Part shown: in pieces, positions 8,124 through 15,323 of the stretch
Layout: the number at the start of each line of letters is the position of its first letter
Position numbering within the stretch: the first letter of the stretch is position 1
The notes under the pieces: generated by a model
What the model saw: the letters and a program-made list of their open reading frames with translations, nothing else
Database searches by the model: none
Told to the model about the DNA's origin: nothing
Assembly: GCA_964617335.1 (NCBI GenBank)
Contig: CAZTXG010000004.1
Span: 15,098 to 79,097, forward strand
DNA length: 64,000 nt
Reading direction: 5' to 3'
Source: UBA2658 sp964617335
GTDB lineage: Bacteria > Bacillota > Clostridia > Oscillospirales > Oscillospiraceae
Program-made: the position numbers and the translations under genes

Positions 8124-8241
8124 CAACTTTTCTTATTTTTTGATTATATAGTGTAAATCTGCCATAGCTTATGTGTTTTTATAGCTAAAACAAGCTTTCC
8201 TTTTGCTTTTTTCGTTTATAGTGCAGAGTTTTTCTTCTTAG

Positions 8242-8271
8242 TTGATTTGCAGCCCCCTTGCGTGTTATACT
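8242..8271 (+). promoter_or_regulatory. Promoter of folC
   Basis: TTGATT (8242-8247), an 18-base spacer, and TATACT (8266-8271) preceded by TGT, giving an extended -10 element. It lies 36 bases before the folC start and is divergent to the rpmG promoter. Confidence 0.7.
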
Positions 8272-8306
8272 ATTTTAGTAATTTATAAAGAACGGGAGGC
8301 GAGAGC

Positions 8307-9572
8307 TTGAGGGCCAATGAGGCAATAGACTTTATACATCAAAAATTTTGGCGCGGCTCAAAGCCCGGGCTTTCACGGACAAATAAGCTTCTCTCCCTTA
8401 TGGAAAATCCCCAGAACAGCCTTAATTTTATCCACATAGCCGGCACAAACGGCAAGGGCAGCACCTCGGCCATGCTTTCCTTCATCCTTCGGGAAGCTGG
8501 CTACAAAACCGGCCTTTTCACCTCGCCGTATATAACAAGCTTTAACGAGCGTATGCAGGTAAACGGCAGGCCCATATCAGACAATGAGCTTGGGGAAATA
8601 ACGGCCTTTTGTGCCCCCTTTGCCTTTTCCATGGAGGACTCGCCTACGGAGTTTGAACTTGTGACCGCTGTTGCCATGGAGTTTTTTAAAAGAAGCGGCT
8701 GTGATATAGTGGTTTTGGAAACCGGTATGGGAGGAAGGCTTGACTCCACAAACGTCATAGCTTCGCCCCTTTGCAGCCTTATAACAAACATCGGTCTTGA
8801 CCACACCCGTGAGCTTGGAGACAGTCTTGAGAAAATCACCCTTGAAAAAGCCGGTATAATAAAAAAAGGCCGCCCCACCGTAATTTACGACCTTCCACAA
8901 AACCTGCGTGAAATTATAGCCTTGCGCTGTAAAGAGTTGTCCTCCCCCCTTTACACGTCGGACTTTTCCCAAATTCAAACGGAGAAAATCAGCCTTCACG
9001 GTCAGGAGTTTTCATATAAAAACCATAAAAATCTTTTTCTGCCCCTTCTGGGCGCTCATCAGCTTAAAAATGCCGCCCTTGTTATAGACTGTCTTGAAGT
9101 TTTGTCCTCTTTGGGCTTTGCTGTTTCCGACAGTGCCATAAGAAAGGGACTTAAAAAAACCCGCTGGCCGGCGAGGTTTGAGCTTTTGGGGGAAAACCCC
9201 TTTTTCATTTTGGACGGCGGACATAATGCCCAGTGCGCGGAAACCGTTGGGGAAAATCTCTCCGCCTATTTCCCCGAAAAAAAAGCCGTAATCCTCATAG
9301 GAGTTTTGGAAGATAAGGATTATATGTCTCTGGCAAATATCCTTTTACCCCGTGCTTTTGCCTTTGTTACCATTTCTCCTGACAGTCCCCGTGCCCTTCC
9401 CGCAAAGAAGCTGGCAGATAAACTTTCCTCCTTGGGGCTGCCTGTTTTTTCCTGTGAAAGCATAGAGCTTGGCATAAAAAAATCTTTGGAGCTTGCCGGT
9501 GATGATGGTCTTGTCTGTGCTGTCGGCTCTCTTTATTCCGCCGGAAAAATACGGGAGTTTTTCATAAAATAG
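8307..9572 (+). CDS. folC: Bifunctional folylpolyglutamate synthase / dihydrofolate synthase
   Basis: FolC joins glutamate to dihydropteroate and adds further glutamates to folates, which keeps them in the cell. The 421-residue length is typical. The ATP-binding P-loop GTNGKGS is at residues 46-52, followed by TSPYI, the VVLETGMGGRLDSTN segment near 140 and the C-terminal domain with ILDGGHN. The start is TTG at 8307, seven bases after GGGAGG. A folate transporter under a THF riboswitch follows, which supports a folate salvage block. Confidence 0.95.
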   Translation: MRANEAIDFIHQKFWRGSKPGLSRTNKLLSLMENPQNSLNFIHIAGTNGKGSTSAMLSFILREAGYKTGLFTSPYITSFNERMQVNGRPISDNELGEITAFCAPFAFSMEDSPTEFELVTAVAMEFFKRSGCDIVVLETGMGGRLDSTNVIASPLCSLITNIGLDHTRELGDSLEKITLEKAGIIKKGRPTVIYDLPQNLREIIALRCKELSSPLYTSDFSQIQTEKISLHGQEFSYKNHKNLFLPLLGAHQLKNAALVIDCLEVLSSLGFAVSDSAIRKGLKKTRWPARFELLGENPFFILDGGHNAQCAETVGENLSAYFPEKKAVILIGVLEDKDYMSLANILLPRAFAFVTISPDSPRALPAKKLADKLSSLGLPVFSCESIELGIKKSLELAGDDGLVCAVGSLYSAGKIREFFIK

Positions 9573-9628
9573 TTATACTAAAAGCCATATAGTTTTCATT
9601 TTAAGAAGGTGATAGACGGCGCTTTACC

Positions 9629-9661
9629 TAGGGCGTTGAACGATAGTGTCAACACACCCTA
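9629..9661. repeat. 33-bp imperfect palindrome, copy B of the TAGGGCG repeat family
   Basis: Begins TAGGGCGTTGAACG, ends with TCAACACACCCTA, and shares a 28-base block with copy C at 18.8 kb with a single mismatch, in opposite orientation. It lies between folC and the THF riboswitch, outside any gene. Confidence 0.75.
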
Positions 9662-9668
9662 AATTTAA

Positions 9669-9695
9669 GGCGATTTGCAAATACTTAAAATCGCC
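9669..9695 (+). terminator. Hairpin between folC and the folT riboswitch
   Basis: An 8-bp perfect stem (GGCGATTT with AAATCGCC) with an 11-base loop lies just upstream of the THF aptamer. Only GTTTG follows, so it may be a weak folC terminator or simply a spacer hairpin. Confidence 0.4.
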
Positions 9696-9699
9696 GTTT

Positions 9700-9797
9700 G
9701 GTCAGAGTAGGATCTGGCGCGTTAAGTGCAGGCAGACGGGATTTGCTGCCTGACGAAAGGGCCTTGCCCTGCGGTGCCTTATCCGAATCCGCTGCCA
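9700..9797 (+). promoter_or_regulatory. Tetrahydrofolate (THF) riboswitch aptamer
   Basis: The conserved blocks of the THF riboswitch appear in order: GAGTAG (9705-9710), CGCGTTAAGTG, GGGAT, ACGAA, GCGGTGCC and ATCCGAATCCGCT. P2 (GGAT..GGC with GCC..ATCC), P3 (CAGGCAG with CTGCCTG) and P4 (AGGGC with GCCCT) all pair. It directly precedes folT, the commonest gene controlled by this class. Ligand identity is from the family. Confidence 0.93.
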
Positions 9798-9801
9798 CTG
9801 T

Positions 9802-9839
9802 GGAGCGCCGCTCCTTTTGTGGCAAGTCACGAAAGGAAG
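9802..9839 (+). promoter_or_regulatory. Expression platform of the folT riboswitch (Shine-Dalgarno sequestering stem)
   Basis: A 10-bp stem pairs 9812-9821 (TCCTTTTGTG) with 9828-9837 (CACGAAAGGA), burying the AAAGGA ribosome site of folT. A second hairpin, GGAGC/GCTCC at 9802-9814, uses the same TCC bases, so the two folds exclude each other. This fits translational control. Which fold the ligand favours is inferred. Confidence 0.65.
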
Positions 9840-9850
9840 TTTTTAAAAAA

Positions 9851-10384
9851 TTGAAAAAAATGTCTACTCGGATGCTGGCGCTTTTAGGCCTTTTTATTGC
9901 TATTTCCATTATTCTCGCACGTTTTCTGGCCTTTTACCTTTCAGATTCCATGCGGGTAAGCTTTGAGTATTTTTCCATCATCCTTGCCGGAGTTTGCTTC
10001 GGCCCCTTAGCGGGAGCTCTTGTGGGGGGGATTTCGGATTTTCTCGGTGCCACGGTTTTGTCAGGTTTGGGCTTTTATCCGCCCCTTTTATTAGGGCCGA
10101 TTCTTGCCGGTTTTCTTGCGGGAGTTTTCTCGAAATATATTTTTAGGGGAAGGCCCGGCCGCTGGTGGAAAATTATGACCATCTGTCTTTTTTGCGAAAT
10201 AGCGGCAAATCTTTTATGGGGCAGCTTTGCCCTGTCTCTTATGACAAAAACCCCCTTTCCCCTGCTTTTGGCGGCTCGCGCTCCCTTAAAGCTTGCTATA
10301 ATGATAATTGACGCACAACTTGTTTTTGCTGCACATAAGGGGCTGCTTCCCCTGTTAAACCAAGAAAATGGAGGCTTAAAATGA
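9851..10384 (+). CDS. folT: Folate ECF transporter S component FolT
   Basis: FolT is the folate-binding membrane subunit of an energy-coupling-factor importer. It works with EcfA, EcfA' and EcfT modules that are not in this window. The 177-residue product has about five or six membrane segments, with the family motifs ARFLAF, YFSIILAGVCFGPLAGALVGGISDF (in part) and GFYPPLLLGPILAGF. I chose TTG at 9851 because GGAAG lies 11 bases upstream and the resulting N-terminus (KKMSTRMLALLGLF) looks like other FolT proteins. ATG at 9860 is the alternative. Earlier in-frame starts would translate the riboswitch. The stop overlaps the ruvX start by ATGA. Confidence 0.9.
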   Translation: MKKMSTRMLALLGLFIAISIILARFLAFYLSDSMRVSFEYFSIILAGVCFGPLAGALVGGISDFLGATVLSGLGFYPPLLLGPILAGFLAGVFSKYIFRGRPGRWWKIMTICLFCEIAANLLWGSFALSLMTKTPFPLLLAARAPLKLAIMIIDAQLVFAAHKGLLPLLNQENGGLK

Positions 10385-10791
10385 GAATTATGGCCATAGA
10401 CTACGGCGATGTCCGCACGGGGCTTGCAATTTCCGACCCCACCGCCACCCTCTGCGGCGAAGCCTTCACCATAACAGAACGCAACATCGTTAAATGTGCC
10501 GATGCCATAGCCCGGCACGCTCAGTCCCGTGAGGTTCGGCAGCTTGTTCTGGGCTATCCGAAAAATATGGACGGAAGCTGCGGGCCAAGGGCAGAAAAAA
10601 GCATGGAGCTAAAAGCGCTTATTGAAGAGCGCTGCGATATTCCTGTCGCCCTTTGGGACGAGCGGCGCACAAGCATTGCCGCCCACGAGATACTCCACGC
10701 CAACGGCAGGCGGATGAAAGACCACCGCAAAACCGTTGACGCTGTGGCGGCAACCCTGATTTTAGAAGGGTTCCTCGGTACTTTAAAATAA
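10381..10791 (+). CDS. ruvX: Putative pre-16S rRNA nuclease / Holliday junction resolvase-like YqgF
   Basis: YqgF/RuvX proteins have an RNase H-like fold and have been linked to 16S rRNA 5'-end processing. The 136-residue length is normal. The N-terminal MAIDYGDVRTGLAISD carries the first catalytic Asp, VLGYPKNMDG is the typical central motif, and WDERRTS and DAVAATLIL near the end hold the other acidic residues. The ATGA overlap with folT shows co-translation, so its expression is tied to folate level in this genome. Confidence 0.93.
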   Translation: MRIMAIDYGDVRTGLAISDPTATLCGEAFTITERNIVKCADAIARHAQSREVRQLVLGYPKNMDGSCGPRAEKSMELKALIEERCDIPVALWDERRTSIAAHEILHANGRRMKDHRKTVDAVAATLILEGFLGTLK

Positions 10792-11094
10792 TAAGCATAG
10801 CAGACAGACTGAAAAAAGCCTTTACCACAAAGCATTAAATGCTCCGGCACTTCTTTTAATCCGGCAATTTCAGTCTGTTTATTTCTTCCATAAGGTTCTA
10901 AGGAAAAAGCTAAGCAAGCAGCTGTTTAGAAGATAGCTTTAATTGTTTTGCAGTTTTTTCTTTTTTGAAAACCTCAGTTATAGGCCGCTGCGGAACCTTT
11001 TTCCTGCTAATTCGTCTCAGATGTAAGTCTAAAACCCCTTTTGCGACAAAGAGTCGGGTTTTAAAAATATGCTTAAACATAGGGAGGTTAGAAA
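10792..11094. other. Intergenic region before the DUF4349 gene
   Basis: Besides the terminator at 10805-10885, a second hairpin (AAAACCC at 11031-11037 with GGGTTTT at 11056-11062, inner CGAC/GTCG) lies 30 bases before the next start and is followed by an A/T stretch, so it could act as an attenuator. I see no convincing promoter and no gene. Confidence 0.4.
10805..10885 (+). terminator. Terminator after ruvX
   Basis: CAGACTGAAA (10805-10814) pairs with TTTCAGTCTG (10868-10877), with a smaller AGCAT/ATGCT hairpin inside, followed by TTTATTTCTT. Confidence 0.7.
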
Positions 11095-12063
11095 ATGAAA
11101 GCATCAAAATCACTTACAATTCTTGCGCTTGTTCTGGTTCTTGTTCTGGCTTTTTCCGCCTGTGGAAGCAAAGGCGCTTCAGACAACAGCGCCCCCATGG
11201 AAGCACCCCAAACAGAAGGATACTATTCCGATTACTACGAGTATGATGACGGCGATTACAGTTTTTCCTCCGCTGCCCCCGGCGAAGGGGAGGAGGGCCT
11301 GCCGCAGCTGTCTCCCAGCGAAAAAATCATTTATTCCGGCTATGCTGAAATAGAGACCTTGGATTTTGATAAAACTCTTGAAAACCTTGAGAAAATGATT
11401 TTAGGAAGCGGCGGCTTTATACAAAGCTCCAACATAAGGGGCAATGATTTTAACACCAGCTATTATGGGGGGAAAAGCTACCGCACAGCAAACTATTCCA
11501 TACGCATTCCTGTAGATAAGTTTACAGCCTTTACCGAAGGCCTTGCTGAGCTTGGCAACATTCCATACAGCAGCTCCAGCGCCGAAAACATCACCATGCA
11601 ATACCGTGATACTGCTGCAAAGCTTGAGGCAAGGCAAACCGAGCAGACAAGGCTTTTGGAGCTTTTGGCCCAAGCAAATTCCGTTGAAGAAATTCTTCTT
11701 ATAGAATCCCGCCTTTCCGAGGTGCGCTATGACATTGAAAGCCTCACAAGCCAGCTAAAGGGTTGGGATGACCTTGTTTCCTACTCCACCCTTGAACTTT
11801 CCATCTCCGAAGTTGTCTTATACACCGAGAGCAGCACCGCCACCTTAAGCTATGGAACCCAGCTTAAAGAGGGCTTTGTCCGCAGCCTTAAGGCTGTCGG
11901 CCGCTTCTTCCAGAACTTCTTTAAGCTTTTTGTCATCTCCCTGCCGGTCTTATTTGTTTTTGCTGTTATTGCTGTTGTGGTTATCCTTATCGTGAGGGCT
12001 GTACGAAAAAAGAAGACTCTTAAGATAAAGGCTCCGCCGAGGGACGAAAATCAGGACTCCTAG
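11095..12063 (+). CDS. DUF4349-containing lipoprotein
   Basis: The 322-residue product has a lipoprotein signal ending AFSAC (lipidated C23), an acidic Tyr/Asp-rich linker to about residue 75, and a DUF4349 domain with the predicted coiled coil (QEQTRLLELLAQ-like and IESRLSEVRYDIESL). One membrane helix lies at about 280-306, followed by a basic tail, so the domain is held outside the membrane from both ends. AGGAGGT precedes the start. It is a single-gene unit between two terminators. The function of DUF4349 proteins is not established. Some are linked to envelope or sigma/anti-sigma loci, but there is no such neighbour here. Confidence 0.88.
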   Translation: MKASKSLTILALVLVLVLAFSACGSKGASDNSAPMEAPQTEGYYSDYYEYDDGDYSFSSAAPGEGEEGLPQLSPSEKIIYSGYAEIETLDFDKTLENLEKMILGSGGFIQSSNIRGNDFNTSYYGGKSYRTANYSIRIPVDKFTAFTEGLAELGNIPYSSSSAENITMQYRDTAAKLEARQTEQTRLLELLAQANSVEEILLIESRLSEVRYDIESLTSQLKGWDDLVSYSTLELSISEVVLYTESSTATLSYGTQLKEGFVRSLKAVGRFFQNFFKLFVISLPVLFVFAVIAVVVILIVRAVRKKKTLKIKAPPRDENQDS

Positions 12064-12120
12064 GGTTTTGTCTGACAGAAGGGCACACGCTTTCTTTGAA
12101 AATTTTTCATAACATCAAAA

Positions 12121-12152
12121 AACGGTTCAGGGAAAAAACTCCCTGAACCGTT
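12121..12152. terminator. Bidirectional terminator between convergent genes
   Basis: AACGGTTCAGGGA pairs with its complement across a six-base loop. On the plus strand TTTAGTTTT follows, on the minus strand TTTTTTGATG. It separates the DUF4349 gene from the minus-strand PurN-like gene. Confidence 0.88.
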
Positions 12153-12215
12153 TAGTTTTCTATGCTTTGTCACCTTGTATAAATAAACGCCTGAAGCTTT
12201 TCTTGATACGGCAAA

Positions 12216-12902
12216 TCAGTTTTTGCCGGAAGGCTTTTCCTCTGCCTTTTTCCCTTCGCTTTCTTCTTCCTCTGCCTTTTCCAAAAGGTTTATAACCTTT
12301 CCGTCTAAAAGCTTTAAAAATCCGCGGCAAAAAAGACTTACAGCCTTAGGTAAAAGCTCGTTTTCCCCTTCTTCAAGAAGCCTTGTCCGGAGACTTTGAG
12401 GGCTGTCGCCCTCATGGACTTCAACAAGCTTTTGGGAAATAATCGGGTTTTCCATAGACTCACGGGTTACAAAAAACGCCCTTGCCTCCAGCTTTTTAAG
12501 CCCTGCTTCAAGGGCGGCGGCACAAAGGCCCTCGTCTTTCGTCTCCCTGGTCGAAAGCTGATTTATAAGACCGACTCCGGTGCTTATTATCTTGCCCTCA
12601 AAATATTTAAAGGCAGAATCGGGAATGGGAAAGTCAAAGCCCGCAAGAACAACAAGCTCTATGTCAAGGTCCCTCAGCTTATCTGTAACAGCAGCTGCGA
12701 AAACACTATCCGAGGGAAACACGTCCCTGTCAATTATGTAGCGCCGAAGCCCTGCTATTTCTGCCCTTTTAAGGGCATAGGCCGAAGGATTTGAGCAAAT
12801 AACGTTAAGCTCACAATCGGATATTTCCCCAAACATCCGAGCATCTATGATTGATTGAAGGTTTTTCCCCCCGCCCGATACCAAAACAGCGGTTTTGACC
12901 AT
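12216..12902 (-). CDS. PurN-like formyltransferase homologue lacking catalytic residues
   Basis: The 228-residue product matches glycinamide ribonucleotide formyltransferase along most of its length: LVSGGGKNLQSIID at residues 7-20, VICSNPSAYALKRAE, IELVVLAGF, and the downstream segment with NPIISQ. The active site does not match. Where PurN has the N-I-H-P-S block this protein reads STGVGLINQ, so the catalytic Asn and His are gone, and the Asp-containing loop reads ESMENP. The C-terminus adds a charged tail (many Glu/Lys) not usual in PurN. No purine genes flank it. I infer a non-catalytic or changed role. Start at 12902, 47 bases after the CsaB-fusion stop. Confidence 0.75.
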   Translation of the reverse strand: MVKTAVLVSGGGKNLQSIIDARMFGEISDCELNVICSNPSAYALKRAEIAGLRRYIIDRDVFPSDSVFAAAVTDKLRDLDIELVVLAGFDFPIPDSAFKYFEGKIISTGVGLINQLSTRETKDEGLCAAALEAGLKKLEARAFFVTRESMENPIISQKLVEVHEGDSPQSLRTRLLEEGENELLPKAVSLFCRGFLKLLDGKVINLLEKAEEEESEGKKAEEKPSGKN

Positions 12903-12948
12903 TTTTGCACCTCATTAAATTCAGAAGCTTTTAAGCTCTTAGTAATGT

Positions 12949-15168
12949 CTATTTTTCAAGAAGTTCCTTTGCCATCTGGCTGTTTACAGCCTCGGCCTTT
13001 ATAAGCTTTTCAACAATTTCCCGGCTTTTCTCCCCATCTATGGACAAAACGGCGGTTTCAATCATTCTTTCAAGCTTATCGGCCTCAAGGTCTGAAAACT
13101 CTATGCAAAGCTCATGACCGACACTGTCTAAAAAGGCAGTCACCTTAGGGTCATAGGAAATGCCAACTAAAGGAACCCCTTGAGAGGCCGCGAATATAAG
13201 CCCGTGCAGGCGCATGGAAACCATGGCTCTCATGCGGGATAAAACCCCTATAGTTAGTGAGGCTTCCATAGGCTCTGTTATAAGGGCCGCCTTGGTTTTC
13301 ATAAGCCCCATAACAGTTTGTGTAACCTCTTTATCCTCCTGAGGGTTTATAAGAATGAAAACAGGCTTTAAATTAAGCTGTTCAAAGACAAAGTCTGCAG
13401 CTTTGGCAAAGCTTTCCGCCTTTCTGGCAAAGCCCTCCCAGTTTCGTATTGAAAAGCAGACAAGGCCCTTTTCATTTTCCAAACTGTATTTTTTAAGCTC
13501 TGCGTCCACTCTGTCATCAGGCGCTGCTTCAAGGGTAAGGGCAGGGTCGGAGGAAACCATTATCTTCGGCTTTAAAACCCCAAGACGGCCAAGCTCTGCC
13601 ATACTGTAGCCCTCACGAAGGGTTATAACATCCACATATCTGTTTAAAATCCTGCGCACCCTCGGCACATCCCTCTCATCTTTTAAAGGGCCTATGCCGC
13701 AGCCGTACATCATAACCTGATTGCCAAGTTTTTTTGCCGCCTTTATAGTATAAAGATAGTACCAAAGGCTTCGCCTGCTTGTGACATTTTGGATAAGGCT
13801 GCCGCCGCCGCTTAAATACAGCTTGGTTTTTTTCATTGCCCTGCGAAAGGCGGGGACATTAAACATATGCACAGAGTCAACATGATACTTCTTGCGTGTT
13901 TCAAGAGGCCTTCTTGAAAGGGCCGTTATGGGGATAAAGGGGTCTATGCCACGCATTTCCCCTACTATGGCCTCTAAAATGGCATCATCTCCGGCATTTC
14001 CCATGCCGTAGGCGCCGCAGATAATTACGCCCTTTCTTTTGCCCTGTTTTTCAAGAGCCTCCCTGTGCATTATTTCCTCATATATATTAAGCTGGGTTTT
14101 TGTGGTTGCCTCCACAGAAAACTCAGCCCTTGCTTTTTCATAGGCGGCTTTTCCGATTTTTTCCCGCAAATCCTTGTCCTGTGCAAGCTGTTTTAGCCTT
14201 AGGGCAAGGGTTTCATAATCTCCGGGGGCAAAAAGAAAGCCTGTTTCCCCCTCGTTTATAAGCATGGGAACTCCTCCTACACGGCTGCTTACAGTGGGCA
14301 GATATGCTCTTGCCCCCTCGGTTATGGCGTATGGGAAGGTTTCCGACAGGGAGCTGAGCGCATTTATATCCAAGGCTCCGAAAAAGCGGTCTATATCGTC
14401 AATCCAGCCGGCAAAACATACTTTCTCCGACACTGAAAGCTCAGAGGCTATGGCCATAAGCCTTTCCTTTTCCCCGCCCTCTCCGGCTATGACAAGGCGA
14501 AGCTCGCGGCAGCTTTCTGCCGCTTTTGCAAAGCCTTTTATAAGAGTCCCTACGTCTTTAACGGGGTCAAGCCTTGCGGCAATACCCACAACAACGCTGT
14601 CTTTATCACAGGAAAGGCCAAGTCCGCGCAAATATGAAAGCCTGTCGGGATTTTTCACCTGAACCGAAAAGTCAACGCCGTTATATATGGTAAAAATCTT
14701 ATTTGGGGAAAAGTCTCTTTCAATTAAAAGCTCTTTCATAGCCTGAGAAACTCCCACAAGATAATCAGCCCTTTTAAGGGCGTAGGAGTTAAGTCCCCCG
14801 TAAACAAGGGCTGCTGCCGGCCTTCCCAGATAGTCAAGCTTTGGGTCACTGTGAACCGTTGTTACAACGGGTATGCCGCAAAAGGGGCGAAGCAGGCTTG
14901 CCATAAAGTTTCCCCTTGCACCGTGGGAGTGGATAAGCTCAAAGCCCTCATTTTTAATCATGGTCTTAAGCTTTTTTGCCGCCTTTATGGGGTTTTCCTC
15001 CATAACCACAGTGTTAATCCCCAGAGCCTCAGCCTCGTCAGAAAACTCACCTTTCATAAAGCAGACTAAGGTCGCGTCTATATTTTTGCTTATTCCCGAC
15101 AGCAAATAGTGGATGTGGGTTTTTGCCCCGCCTGTATCGCCGCCGCTGATAAGATGGATAACCTTCAC
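12949..15168 (-). CDS. csaB: Fusion of GT4 glycosyltransferase and CsaB-type polysaccharide pyruvyl transferase
   Basis: The first half (residues about 1-365) is a GT-B glycosyltransferase of family 4, with GGAKTHIHYLL, IYNGVDF, GEGGEKERL and the E-x7-E motif (ETFPYAITE). The second half (about 378-739) is a polysaccharide pyruvyl transferase of the CsaB type: ICGAYGMGNAGDDAIL, YLSGGGSLIQ, SMRLHGLIFAASQGVPLVGI. CsaB adds a ketal-linked pyruvate to secondary cell wall polymers that anchor S-layer proteins. The start is GTG at 15168, six bases after GGAGGT. A start at 15198 is less likely because it would read through that ribosome site. No S-layer or other wall polymer genes flank it, so the polymer is unknown. 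Confidence 0.9.
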   Translation of the reverse strand: MKVIHLISGGDTGGAKTHIHYLLSGISKNIDATLVCFMKGEFSDEAEALGINTVVMEENPIKAAKKLKTMIKNEGFELIHSHGARGNFMASLLRPFCGIPVVTTVHSDPKLDYLGRPAAALVYGGLNSYALKRADYLVGVSQAMKELLIERDFSPNKIFTIYNGVDFSVQVKNPDRLSYLRGLGLSCDKDSVVVGIAARLDPVKDVGTLIKGFAKAAESCRELRLVIAGEGGEKERLMAIASELSVSEKVCFAGWIDDIDRFFGALDINALSSLSETFPYAITEGARAYLPTVSSRVGGVPMLINEGETGFLFAPGDYETLALRLKQLAQDKDLREKIGKAAYEKARAEFSVEATTKTQLNIYEEIMHREALEKQGKRKGVIICGAYGMGNAGDDAILEAIVGEMRGIDPFIPITALSRRPLETRKKYHVDSVHMFNVPAFRRAMKKTKLYLSGGGSLIQNVTSRRSLWYYLYTIKAAKKLGNQVMMYGCGIGPLKDERDVPRVRRILNRYVDVITLREGYSMAELGRLGVLKPKIMVSSDPALTLEAAPDDRVDAELKKYSLENEKGLVCFSIRNWEGFARKAESFAKAADFVFEQLNLKPVFILINPQEDKEVTQTVMGLMKTKAALITEPMEASLTIGVLSRMRAMVSMRLHGLIFAASQGVPLVGISYDPKVTAFLDSVGHELCIEFSDLEADKLERMIETAVLSIDGEKSREIVEKLIKAEAVNSQMAKELLEK

Positions 15169-15323
15169 AGACAAACCTCCAAAACTCCGGCAAAACACCG
15201 GAAATGCCCTTGTTAAAAGCCCTGTATTATTATATAATGATTTGATAAGCCATTTTTAAATATACAGTTTACCATGGTAATTATATATCATCCGCAAAGC
15301 GCGGTCAACAATCGGAGGTTAAT

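Noticed and set aside
9698..9850. N-terminal extension of FolT through the riboswitch
   Set aside because: The in-frame codons coincide exactly with the conserved THF aptamer blocks and do not match FolT proteins.
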